A stretch of DNA of 64,000 nt. Origin: Aedes albopictus. Its lineage: Eukaryota > Arthropoda > Insecta > Diptera > Culicidae. The position numbers and the translations under genes are program-made. Under the pieces are notes generated by a model. That model searched no databases. It saw only the letters and a program-made list of their open reading frames with translations, and was not told where the DNA came from. Positions 1 to 11,009 of this stretch are shown in pieces. The stretch's first letter is position 1. The number at the start of each line of letters is the position of its first letter. Where the stretch lies: NCBI RefSeq assembly GCF_035046485.1, contig NC_085136.1, positions 161,011,963 to 161,075,962 of the forward strand, read 5' to 3'.

Positions 1-432
1 AAAACAAAACAAAAAGCCGTTCGTTGCATTACTAATCGGTAATAAATCAATAACTTTTTCCACGAACTTTCAATCGCTTTGCGGTCTTCGAAGGAAAGTT
101 TCATAAATGATTTTTCTAAAAGAAACGTAGATCGATTTGAATTAAGGAGACAAGGGGCGACCTCTGGGATTTTTTATCTGAAAGAGTAACTTTTCCCATA
201 GTAAATCCTATGAAAACTTTGAACCGCTTGCGCTAAATTATAGTTTCACCGATTGCGCTGAAATTTTGCACAGTTCATATGGGACCTAAATGGAATCAAA
301 AAATTTGACTGGAGGGAGAATTTAATGTTTGTCCCATACTAATGTGTATATACATGAGTTGTATATAGAGAGGAGGGAGAAAGTACACAGATAAAAATAA
401 TGAGATATACAAGTCATATAAACTCCATTTTA
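1..432. other. AT-rich non-coding stretch
   Basis: I see no reading frame, tRNA or clear repeat here. The DNA is AT-rich and reads like mosquito intron or intergenic sequence. It probably belongs to the large first intron of the integrin gene whose first coding exon is at 35201-35385, but that is inference. Confidence 0.4.
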
Positions 433-1734
433 TAGACTGTTTCAGAAATTATAAATACACTTTGTTTATTAAATAAAATGAACTGTTCTAATGATTTTTA
501 CCCACTTTTTTCACAGTATAGCATATTGTACTTCATATTTTTATATTTCCTTTCAATTGTCTTGATATGTTAAATAACAGTCGAGTTCTCTAACAAATAG
601 CTTAATTTTCCAAATTTGCATTTGCACAAAGGTGTTTTTTTTAATGATTCCAACATTATTTATAACTAAATACCAAAAATTATCTAAATGTTTATCTCAT
701 TCGCTTTCTTAACAAGTTGTCTAATCAGTGCCTTGATCAAAATTTGGAAAAAATCGATAAAGGTATTTCCACAACATTTTTTCGGAGATAAAGTTTCTTA
801 TTTTTTAAGGTTTTCTACGGAACATGAAAACTACCACACAGTTTCTTCGCTTTTCTGAACGCATTTAATCTAAACAAACTTATTTTTCAGCTTCTTCGAT
901 CCTTTAGATGGCAAAGCCTTTCATACCATAAAAACGAATGCAGTAAGCAGTAATTAAGACATTCGTTTGCTTAACGTTTGTTGCTACTGGTGTTGTTGAG
1001 AAATGTTGTAACAAAAACTTTTGTATTGAGGAGGCCCGTAGTGGTGGTTCTTGATCAAATATTCCAGTAAAAATTACTCGTACCAATTGAAAATATCTTA
1101 TATTATCAATACAGCAATTCTTATTGTGTTTGGAAATCAAATATTTTATCTGTGAGATTTTTTTCTTTTCTACTATCATAGACAAACAGACGTAACACTC
1201 TTCAAAACAGCTTGGCACATGCATTTAACGATCAATTCAAATTTCATTTGATTTGCGCGATCGTTCCATCAGAGGCGCTAGTGTCCGATCGCTTTGACGT
1301 TTGCCAGTGTACACGTTGCTGAATGACGCAAACGAAATTTACAGGCAATTTGTGTAGTAGTGTGCGTGTTAGCAAAACGTCAAATCGAAATCCATCATGG
1401 CCGACAGTGTCGCGCGCGGTTCTACCAACAGGTGGCATTGTGCTCATGAAAATGACACCGGGCAAAAGTTTTTGATGAATTTCCTCTAAGAGTTACGTCT
1501 GTTTGTCTGTGCTACTATGCTACATTTTTTGACCACTTTGTGCATGTTCAAATTTTAATCATCTAGTTTACAGAGCCCTATTTTTTAACTTTCACCAGAA
1601 ACATCAATAAAATTGGTATTATTTGCTTCGTTAGCATGTTTCTTATTAAAGCTAGAAGAAACTTTTTTGAATATTATGCTCAAATTGAAATGGCAGTTAA
1701 TCGTTAGTGTATTTATAATTTCTGAAACAATCTA
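433..1734. mobile_element. TIR element, about 1.3 kb, TA target, no transposase seen
   Basis: The ends are a near-perfect inverted repeat of about 28 bp: TAGACTGTTTCAGAAATTAT at 433 continues to 460, and its reverse complement ends at 1734 with one mismatch. The outermost TA on both sides fits a TA target duplication, and the length resembles Tc1/mariner elements. No transposase frame is visible; once the nested 335-bp MITE at 1177-1511 is removed only about 960 bp remains. Family assignment is inference from the ends alone. Confidence 0.65.
1177..1511. mobile_element. MITE with CAYAGACAAACAGAC ends and 7-bp target duplication
   Basis: Starts CATAGACAAACAGACGTAAC and ends with the matching inverted sequence GTTACGTCTGTTTGTCTGTG. 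It is flanked by the 7-bp direct repeat CTACTAT (1170-1176 and 1512-1518). The ends match those of the two MITEs at 37037-37416 and 40590-40970, so this is a third, diverged member of that family. It lies inside the 433-1734 element. No coding capacity. Confidence 0.8.
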
Positions 1735-1739
1735 CACTG

Positions 1740-2231
1740 ATCGAAAAAAGAGTGTAAAATTCTGTGACATATGATGCACATAACTGGAGCGTGGGATATC
1801 ATAGAAGTTTACATGACATATCATGTAAAGTTCATGAAATATCATGTAAACTTCCATTATATGTCATGTAATTCAGCATGACTCTGAAAGTTTACATGAC
1901 ATATAACACAAATTACATGATATATCATGTAAACCATCATAACATTAAGTTTACATGAGTAAAATTAATTTTACATGACGTGTAAATCTCATTATTTTTA
2001 TCTGTGTCTGTATAGTCATGTAAACTTAGTGATGGTTCGCATGATATATAATGTAAATTTGTGTTACATGTCATGTAAACTCACAGATTAATGCTGAATT
2101 ACATGACATATAATGGAAGTTCATATGATATTTCATGAACTTTACATGACATGTCATGTAAACTTTTGTGATATCCCACGCTCCAATTATATGCATCATA
2201 TGCCACAGAGTTTTACACTCTTTTTTTCGAT
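1740..2231. mobile_element. Long-palindrome (foldback) MITE built from TCATGTAAACTT-like repeats
   Basis: The outer ends form an inverted repeat of about 60 bp beginning ATCGAAAAAAGAGTGTAAAA and including GGAGCGTGGGATATC. The interior is also roughly palindromic: short units such as TTTACATGACATATCATG recur in both orientations down to the centre near 1985. The RNA or single strand would fold into one long hairpin. It abuts the right end of the 433-1734 element. Short frames across it are by-products of the repeat. Confidence 0.75.
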
Positions 2232-2436
2232 TTTTTTCATGTCGTTCGCGGCTCTACTGATGATTATAAAACTTGTTTTGGCATTACTAGGAACCACACC
2301 GAGAACTAGGTTTCACATTCTCTAGAACGCCCATATTGACAGCAGGAACTAGTTCCAGTTCACGGTGTATACTTGCTTGTTCTCATATTTGCGTTTGTTT
2401 GTTCACGTTTATCAGAGGGTTTTTTTTTTTTGCGTG

Positions 2437-3600
2437 TGGCCTATCATCACATCCGTGATGTTCATCTGGCCAACGTGCCTCTTCATGTGAACCAACATGC
2501 CTACCAACCTGGAAAGTCCAATGTGACTCTTTTACACAAAGTTGTTTCCGATATCAAGAAAGCATTCTCTCAAAAGCAACATAGTTTGGGTTTTTCTTAG
2601 TTAGGGTGCCTTTGGCAACGTGCTTTTCGATGCCATATTGAACATCGCACGGAGTTATGATGTTGGTGTATCCTCCAATGATTTCAAATTGGATTTTTAT
2701 CAAGTGCTCAAAAATCGATATCTGTTTTCGACATTGCGTCAAGTAAATTGCATAGGGAACGGTACTTATTTTGCTGACCAGAAAAATCCGCATTTTTTCA
2801 CTGCTATCCGTCGTTAGCCGCGTTTATCCTTTACTCGGTTAGAAGTGGTTAGCGATGGATAGAAACGAAAAATCCGGATTTTTGTGGTTACAAAAAGAAG
2901 TGCCATTCCCCCTGGTAAATTGAGTGTTTGTGGATGCCTTCAAGGGGGAGTCTTGTCGCCGCTTTTGTGGAATCTCGTAGCAGACGCTATTGAGGCAACT
3001 CAATAATAGCGTCTTTCCTCTTTCCAACTTGGTTTTGCCAACAACTATTGAACATTATTGTTAGTTGGTATGTGTAGCAGCGCCCTTTTCGACCTGATGC
3101 AAAGCGCGCTTCGGGTGGTTGAGGGTTAGTGTCGCCAATATAGCCTTTCGGTTAATCCGAGTAAAACATCTATTGTTCTGTTCACGGAATGGCGAAACCG
3201 TAATGGCGTTCGACCCTTGCGTCTCTTTGATTCCAAAATCAATGTGGCTGAACAGGTAAAGTATGTTGTAGCTATTCTTGATTTCAAGCTTTTCTGGGCA
3301 CCTCAGAATCAAGAAACCTTGTATGGCCTTCGGGCAATGCCGGCGAACCTTTGGTAAAACTTGGGGTGCAATGCTTAAATATATCAAATGGATTCACACA
3401 ACTGCTGGTCGAGCAATGGATGTCTTGTGTGGTGGCAAATAGGCTAAGTGAGGACGATTCACTTGAAGAATGTGCTTGATGGCGATGTATGGAGCGTTCT
3501 CTTCAACTCCCATGGTAGCGCTCTGAGTTCTCTTTCCTTCGCAACACATTTTTCTCAAACAAGAATCACTTTCTTGCACTTACAGCCTATGGATACAAGG
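2437..3600 (+). pseudogene. Degenerate LOA/I-like non-LTR reverse transcriptase fragment
   Basis: Frame fragments give RT blocks. At 2437-2560 is HHIRDVHLANVPLHVNQHAY followed by a GKSNVTLLHKVV-like block. At about 2930-2990 is a GGVLSPLLWNLVADAI block, and at about 3140-3290 are SVNPSKTSIVLFTE and a VKYV.ILD thumb block. The first block is almost identical to the minus-strand element at 11118-12365, so both belong to one family. The frame is broken by many stops and shifts; the FADD catalytic block is not readable. No endonuclease or 5' end is present. A dead fragment. Confidence 0.75.
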
Positions 3601-3952
3601 TTTACTAGGGGAAACTCCAGTGAACTGCAGAACACAAACCTCGTTTTTCCACTTTTGGTGTCCTTACTTTAAGTGATCTCACAATCTCTTGTAATTTTTC
3701 ATATAAGATATTTTCCACGAAACTCCCTTCCTGGGAAGAGTGGAAATCAGTCTCGCCATGGAAATTATTCCCAAAGTTTTCCAGGTTATTATTTATAATA
3801 TTTCAATCTGAAATTTCACCTAATGAGTAAATGAATTCCTTCAGTGATAGTGTACAACAAGAACTACATATAATTTCTATGAGTTTCATCATAAATTCTC
3901 TCAAGCACGTCACAGAAAAAAAATACTGTATGGGTTTCGATAGGAATTCCTC
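3601..3952. other. Non-coding stretch
   Basis: AT-rich sequence between the RT fragment and the hAT MITE. Nothing recognisable on either strand. Confidence 0.3.
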
Positions 3953-3960
3953 CATGCCGC

Positions 3961-4206
3961 CAGTGGCGTAGCCACGGGGGGGTTTCAGGGTTAACAACCA
4001 CCCCCCAAAGGAAAAAATTGTGGAACAAATTTTCAGTATAAAACGCCTACTGAGGAAACAAATTTTCGGCTACGCTGCTATTTTGAAATTGCGATTCCAA
4101 TTCTGCCTCATAGCATATTGCTATTTGCAAAATGTGAGTGTTCAATAAAAAAATATCATTGATTGTCGAAAACTCCTCCCAGAGAAAATTTCTGGTTATG
4201 CCACTG
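3961..4206. mobile_element. hAT-type MITE with 8-bp target duplication
   Basis: Ends are CAGTGGCGTAGCCA (left) and TGGTTATGCCACTG (right), inverted with two mismatches. The element is flanked by the exact 8-bp repeat CATGCCGC at 3953-3960 and 4207-4214. An 8-bp target duplication with CAGTGG-type ends is typical of non-autonomous hAT elements. At 246 bp it has no coding capacity. Confidence 0.88.
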
Positions 4207-4214
4207 CATGCCGC

Positions 4215-5884
4215 AATTCTTTACATAAGTTTCGATACGTTACCAAAGATAAGATTATTCTTACAGAAAATTTTGCAAAGAATCTGCAGAATATTCAACT
4301 GAAAAAGTCTTAGGGGCATTAGGGATTTAAAGATACTGTCATGATTTCTTTAGATATTCCATCAGACTTCTTACGGCTTTAAAACAACCGAAATTGCGGT
4401 TGATATGCTGGTGCTGATCATAGGTGTTCTGACTTTATAAATGAGAAATATTTGACAAGTTGAATGAGAGTATCTATGTAAGCGCATATAATTGATGTAA
4501 TGCCATTACTCAAACCCACTTGAGATGATCGCATTTCATCTCTAATCGATCGACACCACTTGATTATAATGGGTATCATATCTATATGCAATCGATGCAC
4601 TCCGAGCACCTAATCGGCTTTTAGACACACCTCCAGGCACACGTCAACCTATACTAAATGCCTACTCAAAACCACAGCCCGTAATGGTCGGTTTAACTAT
4701 ATCAAATTTCCTGCGCGCCAATAAAGCTGTCAGTTCACCACGCACCGAATCGACCGTTTAGTTGGGGTCAGTTGCTTTTGTCCGGCCGCTCGCCCACCCA
4801 CTCGTTACCAAAGCTGAAATGCGCTACGCTGCGAGTCGTTCCCGTTGCGATGTTGACTCCGGTCGCTCGCCAGCTAGTGGCACAGTTGTTGTCTATGAGA
4901 ATTTGAGCGTAGCCACGAAGCATGAAATCATATTATGCTAACAAGCATGAAGGGGACCATCGCTATTTAGGGAGAACCAAAAGGCACACCTTCACGCTTG
5001 TTTTGCTAGCTGCCACCACAAAGTCGTGGTCTTCCAAACACGCAATTTGGTTGCAGGCATTAATTTAGGGCATTACGTAATGGAAATACTACGCGCCCTG
5101 CTGATGGTCATCGGGATTCACAATAATGTTTTTTGTGTTAATCTTCTTCGAAGCTAAAAATCATCATCATTAAAATCAGCTGCAACAGCTGTGTCTGTTT
5201 AGGGTCGTCATACTTTCAGCGATGCGGAAATTGTGCGGCCGTAAAACGTCGAGCGCTAATTAGCGTGAAAAGATGCCCCCCATATCTCATATGGGAATGA
5301 TAAGTTCTTCGAAATGAGTTGCCTGTTCTGTCGGACTCTGGACTCTCCCTCCATTTATTACGAAAGTCCATTCATTCGATAAATTTAAAATTTGTTTGAA
5401 AGATCGTTAAAGCAAAACATGATGGATTGTGTAAGGCGGCAATATACACAGTTCAGCCATCACATTTTGTTCCAGCGCAGCGTACAGTCATAAAGTCATC
5501 AGTTGGTCGAGATTGGACTACTGGCGGATGGGGTGAATGGTTTACCAGGGGGAGTTAATGACTAATCAGAGATAAATGAAATCAGCATGACCCAGAACAA
5601 TCGTAGAAAGTTGATGTTTGGCTTGCGAAAGGTTCATAGGCCATATGCAGCGATTTCACGTTCTCCATATATTCTTGTGATATTTTACTCATTTTGGTTG
5701 TAAACTTTTGTATTTTGAATAATTTGAGTACCTAAATGCGGGGTCAGTCAACAGTCTGAAAGGAGCATCTAACATAGCTTTGGCCCTCACAATTTCCTAC
5801 CATCTGTTCAAACAGCGACTATTCTGGTATCAAGCGATAGGTATGAAATTCTAAATCCAATAACAATCACGAAAAACACAAGAT
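4215..5884. other. Non-coding stretch with a GC-richer patch
   Basis: No gene could be supported. A GC-richer island at about 4740-4920 contains TCAGT-type initiator-like strings and no long frame; it could be a promoter or a non-coding exon, but nothing decides this. The rest is AT-rich and unremarkable. Confidence 0.3.
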
Positions 5885-5936
5885 AAACTATGACGCTCAC
5901 TGCTGAATGATCATCATCAAGTTTAAGTTTAGCTCG
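5885..5936. repeat. 52-bp direct repeat, left copy (partner 6404-6455)
   Basis: The 52 bases starting AAACTATGACGCTCACTGCT and ending GTTTAGCTCG recur exactly at 6404-6455. They flank a SINE plus about 240 bp of other sequence. The repeat is either an unusually long target-site duplication or the footprint of a tandem duplication. Confidence 0.85.
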
Positions 5937-6162
5937 GAGCCTCGTAGCCGTGCGGTTAGGGTCACCAAGCTTCTAATCGCACCATGCTATGGGGTGAGGG
6001 TTCGATTCCCGCTCCGGGCGATGAAACTTTTCGTGAGAATAGTTTCTTCTCCGTATCCACTGGTGCATGCTCCATGTGTCCCTTGTCTAGTGTTTAAGTT
6101 TCATTCAGTCTGTGCAGCCTCTGGCTGAAGACGGTGTCCGCGTCTTTTTTTTTTTTTTTTTT
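5937..6162 (+). mobile_element. tRNA-derived SINE
   Basis: The 5' part resembles a tRNA gene: an A-box-like GTAGCCGTGCGGTTAGGG near 5947 and a B box GGTTCGATTCC near 5999-6009, spaced as in a pol III internal promoter. A tRNA-unrelated body follows (CAGCCTCTGGCTGAAGACGG), ending in a run of about 20 T at 6146-6164. The cloverleaf is too degenerate for a functional tRNA. It lies just inside the 52-bp direct repeat starting at 5885. The T-rich end is odd for a SINE, whose tails are usually A-rich or simple repeats. Confidence 0.75.
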
Positions 6163-6403
6163 TTATCTTCGACCTGCCATTAGTACCGAAAGATTTCATT
6201 CCATTACCAATGATCAGTCTTGTGCACCAGCTTCCCCTTTGCTAACAAACAAATTCACGTTGAATACAACGATACGAACTCCTAACACGCTTATAGGAGA
6301 ATCCTGGGAGGATTCTCCACAGAATCATGGGAGGATTCTCCACAGAATCTACTTTGCGAATCTCAATAGCAGACGAGCGCGCGCTAACGTCACTCGAATG
6401 CAG

Positions 6404-6455
6404 AAACTATGACGCTCACTGCTGAATGATCATCATCAAGTTTAAGTTTAGCTCG
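6404..6455. repeat. 52-bp direct repeat, right copy (partner 5885-5936)
   Basis: Exact copy of 5885-5936. The sequence between them (467 bp) contains the SINE and a segment with the doubled motif TGGGAGGATTCTCCACAGAAT near 6305-6350. Confidence 0.85.
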
Positions 6456-6847
6456 AATTACGGTTAACCTTCCTTTTGCATCACGTTGGCAGCAGCTCGT
6501 TGACGTAGTGTATGGTTTGGGTAAAAAAATGACCCTAATGCCAAAGGAGGGTTAATTTGTTTAGTATTTGTGCACGGCGCTACAAACAAAAATATAACAC
6601 GCAATATAAACATGAACTCAGGGCGTAGAACAAAAAATAATATACAGTAAGAGATTCGTGTTTCATCGTGTTTTTCAAAAAAAGACGATCGACGCTATTG
6701 AATGTTGTTGTTATTACCTGGAACGATGGTAAGTTTGCTGTGGCGTGATTCGTCTCTGTTTTTGGCGTTTGTCATTTGAAGTGAGGATCACAATGAGTGT
6801 CGTTAGATATCAACAATCCTGGAACTACAAAGCAATGTCAATGATAA

Positions 6848-7300
6848 CGGCACTGTTGTCCTTCTGACTTCAGCTAGATTTAGGAGATGCGTGCCGAATG
6901 TCTGTCTACCAAAAAAAATCTGTCCTGGCATCCAGCGGCTGAATAAGAAACGCTATTATACCTAAGGTGGCAGCTCCACCAATGCGATGTAGGCAACACA
7001 ACCTCGATAAGGTAGCCTGTCGAAGCTTTACACCTCTACGAAAAATTCTCGGAAATCAACCCGACAGCGAAATAAGGAAAATGATTGGAAACTCGGTACC
7101 TGGAACGTCAGGACTTTGAATGAACCTGGGCGAGTGACCTTTGAGGATCGTGAATTTCAGAAAATTGTTGTATGCATGGCTGCTCTTTAGAAAATGCGGT
7201 GGCCTGAATCTGGTGATCGTAAATTATACCATTATACCAGATACCACAGCGGCAGCGATAAGGCACAACATGAGGTCATATTCATAATGATCGGGAAACA
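6848..7300 (+). pseudogene. 5' fragment of an RTE-like (JAM1-like) non-LTR element
   Basis: The stretch at 6848-6955 (CTTCAGCTAGATT, then CTGGCATCCAGCGGCTGA) aligns with 36910-37022, the leader of the RTE-like element at 36.8-40 kb. At about 7081-7130 the frame reads DWKLGTWNVRTLNEPGR, a typical start of an apurinic-endonuclease-type domain of RTE-like elements. The reading frame then runs into stops, and no RT follows. A truncated, inactive 5' end. Confidence 0.65.
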
Positions 7301-8312
7301 CAGTCTTCAAAAAATCTCACTCCAAGAGCTGCTGAGATTCAAAACCATATGAGCATGATCAATTCGACGCGCTGGTTTCGTTTCGATCCAGGCATGCATT
7401 GAATCCTGCCTCATGTATGGGAGGATTGAATCCCATGATTCAATCCTTGATTGATTCCCACAAGAGTGAAAATGCATCGTGTTACCATAGATATTTTGTT
7501 GAGTGTTGAGGAAAATTTTGTTTGACAGATTTGACGGGAAGCAAGTTGGGTTGAAAGTTGCTCCTGTTTTTATCTCAGAAGAATATCGTCTGTATTATGC
7601 TTGAAACTGAGTTCCAAGACGGAAAATGTTCTAATACCTAATACAATCCAGAGGAGTCACTTCGAGACGACAAAAAGTTCGAGGCACACAATGGCAGAAT
7701 TCTTTATTAGGTTTTCTACAGACATTTTCTTTTATTAACCGTTAATCTTTGCCGGAGGTGGTGATTTTAAAGGGCATCCAGGAGCATTTTCCTGATCTAT
7801 TTAACTCTCCTATTTCATCCTTGAATTGAAAAAAAAAAACATTTGTCAACAGTTCTCACGTTAGAGCCGGATAGAGCTACGGCGGCTAAAAACGATGTTT
7901 CCTTTTGAGTTCAATAGAATCATCCCACTAATTTTTCCTCACACAAATTGAAAAGCGATTGGGTTTATAGTCGGTGTACGGCTGACATTTTTCGTACCAC
8001 CCGTAACGGTGTATTAAATGGAAAGACAAGAGAAGAGGTTATTTTTTTTAACAAACGTTGCCAAGGATCCTTTACTTTCAACCCTACCTGATCAGTGCAC
8101 TTGAACGCAGGGATTCAATCTTGGGATTGAATCCCATGCACAAATCCCGCACGCTAAGATTGAAAAAAATCATGATCCAAAACGATCCTGGTTTTCGGGA
8201 TTGTTTCAGAGCATGCTTGTTTGAATCATGGAGCAGAAGAATGCTCTTGAAAGACTGGGGAAACAGATGAAGCGAGTCCATGAGGCGACAACCGATCAAC
8301 GATTTGTGTATT
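7301..8312. other. Non-coding stretch
   Basis: No gene recognised. ATTGAATCC/GATTCAATCC motifs recur around 7380-7450 and 8105-8240, which creates overlapping frames on both strands that do not look like proteins. Confidence 0.3.
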
Positions 8313-8481
8313 AAGGGAACGTCCATAAATTACGTCACGCAAAAATTGACCATTTTCAACCCCCCCTCCCCCCTATGTCACACTTTTTGTATGGGACCTC
8401 TGAAATTTTTATATAAGTCGTCACACTTTGCTGAACCCCCCCTCCCCCCTCAAAGCGTGACGTAATTTATGGACGTTCCCT
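8313..8481. mobile_element. Short MITE with GGGAACGTCCATAAATTACG ends
   Basis: The two ends are a perfect inverted repeat of at least 26 bp (GGGAACGTCCATAAATTACG and on to CGTCACGC). The centre carries C-runs near 8359-8372 and 8436-8450 in an otherwise T-rich core. About 169 bp, no coding capacity. Confidence 0.85.
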
Positions 8482-8482
8482 A

Positions 8483-8640
8483 TGGTGAAACATCAAGAAA
8501 TCCCATTGCAATTTTGCATACAAACTTTAGAGGCACAAATCTGACGAACAAAGCATCGAATTAAGCCGCATTCGTTTATCCTGGCTTTGCTCACTTTCAA
8601 AAAGAGGCAGCTTTTCCAAATTGAGAGCATTTATTTACGA
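8483..8640. repeat. Dispersed repeat, copy 1 (copy 2 at 11010-11166)
   Basis: Begins GGTGAAACATCAAGAAATCC and shares TTTAGAGGCACAAATCTGAC and GACGAACAAAGCATCGA with 11010-11166, at high identity with scattered substitutions. Same orientation. No coding potential recognised; it may be the tail of an unidentified element. Confidence 0.8.
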
Positions 8641-8785
8641 ATTTTCAAGATTGCTGCTCTTGAAATCGTGAGTAGGGGACCAAGTCGGCCATTGTGGCAG
8701 CCATGTTTGTATTCTCTGAAGTTTCTCCTTAAGGATCCGAGGCAAATTCGTAAACTACAGCCTGATCAATATCTATACGTCAAAT

Positions 8786-9017
8786 CGTCCCCTTAATGCT
8801 AGAACTAGGTAACTGGTTTTGCGAAATCGCAAGAATTTTGTTTAAATTTGAACGTACACCACAATAAACACAAGTTTGTCAATAGAAAATCCGAAAAAAC
8901 ATATTAATTTCAACTTTTAAGACTAACATAGAGTTTGTTTTATACCAGGATAAGTTTTACCAGCCATTTTTATTCGCATTTTCCAAAACGAGTTACCTAG
9001 TTCTAGCATTAAGGGGG
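8786..9017. mobile_element. MITE with inverted ends, about 230 bp
   Basis: The end TTAATGCTAGAACTAGGTAA at 8793 is repeated in inverse at about 8991-9012, with flanking C/G runs extending the match to about 27 bp. The AT-rich interior shows no frame. It sits just left of the deleted copia element. Confidence 0.78.
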
Positions 9018-9113
9018 CGAAATGATGTTAAAACTTTTAGGGGTCCCAACGAATATCTCGTAGTTGCTATGGATTCGAGCGTATCTTACAAGAACAAGTG
9101 ATCGATACGTTTC

Positions 9114-9290
9114 TGCTGGAGGACGATGACGCAATCCTGAATACAGCCCTAACCATGCTTAACAGCAGATGCAGCAGTGTCGTTTTGTTTGTTTTTTCTC
9201 TTCACTCAGTTTTTTTTCATCTTCAATGCAATAAACACGGAATTGGAACGGTATAGTGATTATCCTGCTTCAATATCACTGGCCTCAACA
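9114..9290 (+). repeat. 5' LTR of deleted copia element
   Basis: Starts TGCTGGAGGACGATG and ends CTCAACA, i.e. TG...CA. It is 177 bp; the 3' partner is shorter because the T-rich middle (about 9195-9250) is missing there. Confidence 0.85.
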
Positions 9291-9302
9291 GGTTATGGGC
9301 CC
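9291..9302 (+). other. Copia primer-binding site
   Basis: GGTTATGGGCCC immediately after the 5' LTR. The same motif follows the 5' LTR of the younger copia element at 48881, which supports both boundaries. Confidence 0.8.
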
Positions 9303-9394
9303 TGGAAGGATAACCAAGTGAAAAGTGGGAACAGTGATTCACGATAGGAGCAGTGGTTCGAAGAGATTTGTTGTGATTAGCTCCGGAAACAAAA

Positions 9395-9661
9395 ATGTAT
9401 AAAACACAAGCAATCTTCCATCTGAACTTCCACAACTATGATTTGTGGAAGGAGTGCACGAAACAGATGATGATTAGAGAGGGACTGTGGAAAGTCATAG
9501 TGAACGATATTGTGGAAATGAAATCGGAGATGTGGATCGATAAGGATGAACGAGCCGCCGCGACGATTGAATATCTCGTGGAGAATATTCAGTTACAGCT
9601 TATTAAAAATGCGTCTTCGGCAAAGGAAACTTGGAAAATTTTACAAAATTACCACGTTTAA
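9395..9661 (+). pseudogene. Copia Gag N-terminal remnant
   Basis: An 88-codon frame contains FHLNFHNYDLWKECTKQMM, then IEYLVENIQLQLIKNASSAKETW. This is the layout of the copia Gag capsid-like (UBN2) domain, with the W and the KETW block in the expected places; the intact copia Gag at 48960 onward has the matching LTGRDNWATWKFAVQTF and SAREVW blocks. A stop follows at codon 89, and later Gag is in other frames. Inactive. Confidence 0.7.
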
Positions 9662-10074
9662 CCATCTTCCGCTGGAAGAGTAGGGTTGATCAAGAAGTTA
9701 AGCCGATTCAAGCTAGAGGAGGACGGCAATCTGGAGGAGCACTTGATTTAAAGCAGTGATCCTCAGGCCTATTTTTTCAACTGCTTGTATTGCACCTCCT
9801 GGATCAATTTGTGAAACGTTAAACACGTTATTCTAGAGTATAATAACCTTCTTAAGAAGCATTGCAAGTAATTCTACGGCAGCACAGGGAACTTGGCATC
9901 ACGGGCCGCACTTTGGCGACCGCTGATTAGGGATGCGTTGTTCGATAAGCTACAGGGTTGTGTGGGTTGTGAAATGGCCGAGGATGTCTAGGGAGCTTTC
10001 GTCATAGCAAGTTTGTCCGAGTCATATGACGGGTTCGTTACGATTATGGAAGGACATGAAGGACGTAAATTTAG

Positions 10075-10450
10075 ATGAAGTCTTTGAAAACCAAGTTGCT
10101 GAATGAATTTCAAAAGCGACAAGCCGTGCAGAAGGTAAGGGAAGAAAAAGCGTTGAAGACTTTGACGCCGTGGGAACGTAGGTTGCCAGCGGAGTCAAGT
10201 GACCGTCAAGATCCAAGGGTTTGTTTTGAATGTGGAAAACCTGATCATATTCGCAAAAGCTGTTACCGATACTTGTGACGACTTGCGGAGGAGCAACAGA
10301 TTGACCATCGCAAGCAGAAGGAAGCTCTCGCGACTGCTGATAAACCATTGTCACAAATGTCAAACCAAAAATGGATATTCGATTCAGGAGCTACACGGCA
10401 CATTACTTCCAACAAAAGATTTTTCACATGTTTTCCGAGCAACGAGAGGC
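10075..10450 (+). pseudogene. Copia zinc-knuckle and protease remnant
   Basis: At 10219-10262 the frame reads CFECGKPDHIRKSC, a CX2CX4HX4C nucleocapsid knuckle. In a different frame at about 10370-10425 it reads WIFDSGATRHIT, the DSGA active-site block of copia proteases. The two are separated by a frameshift. No integrase follows before the 3' LTR. Confidence 0.78.
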
Positions 10451-10704
10451 AGTTCATCTGGCAGACGACAGGAAGCTGCTTTCATTGGGATTTGGTACTG
10501 CAATCGTTCGTAGCCAGAGTGCGGATGGAGAAATGACAAGCGTAAAGATGCAAAAATTATGTGTCGCCAATCTTCAAATCTAATTGATTGATTGCCAGTT
10601 TGTGTTACGAGATTGAGTTCGGAGCGAAGCAGTAGTGTCGCGAACCAATAGTGTATGTTGGACAGCGGAATGAATTCCTTGGATTCTGCATCATCGTGGA
10701 AGAG

Positions 10705-10817
10705 TATTGGAGGACGATGACGCAATCTTGAATACAGCCCTGACCCTGGTTGACAGCTGATATAGCAGTGTTCTTTTGTTAGTTGATTATCATGTTTCAA
10801 TAATACTGGGCTCAACA
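10705..10817 (+). repeat. 3' LTR of deleted copia element
   Basis: Shares ends with 9114-9290 but is 113 bp because of an internal deletion. Followed by the GTTTC target duplication. Confidence 0.8.
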
Positions 10818-11009
10818 GTTTCAACAATCAAACATCCAGTGGATATTTGAGATTAACAAGAGTATAAGTATTGGACAGGACAGTCGGGAGTACCACCGTA
10901 CCACAGAGACTTCCTAACTAAACGACCTCAGGTTCGGCATGTTCTTTATCCAGTTACTCACGAACAATTAGTTCTCACATAAAATGGAGGAAAACCACAG
11001 CTCTATTTA

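Larger units (their letters stand above)
9114..10817 (+). mobile_element. Internally deleted copia element with both LTRs and 5-bp target duplication
   Basis: The two LTRs (9114-9290 and 10705-10817) share GGAGGACGATGACGCAAT at the start and CTCAACA at the end. The whole unit is flanked by GTTTC (9109-9113 and 10818-10822). GGTTATGGGCCC directly follows the 5' LTR and matches the half-tRNA initiator-methionine primer site used by copia-type elements. Between the LTRs are Gag, zinc-knuckle and protease remnants only; integrase, RT and RNase H are missing. At 1.7 kb it is a deletion derivative that could not move by itself. Confidence 0.88.

Noticed and set aside
5939..6022. Possible tRNA gene
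   Set aside because: A and B boxes are present, but the arms do not form a proper cloverleaf and a SINE body follows.
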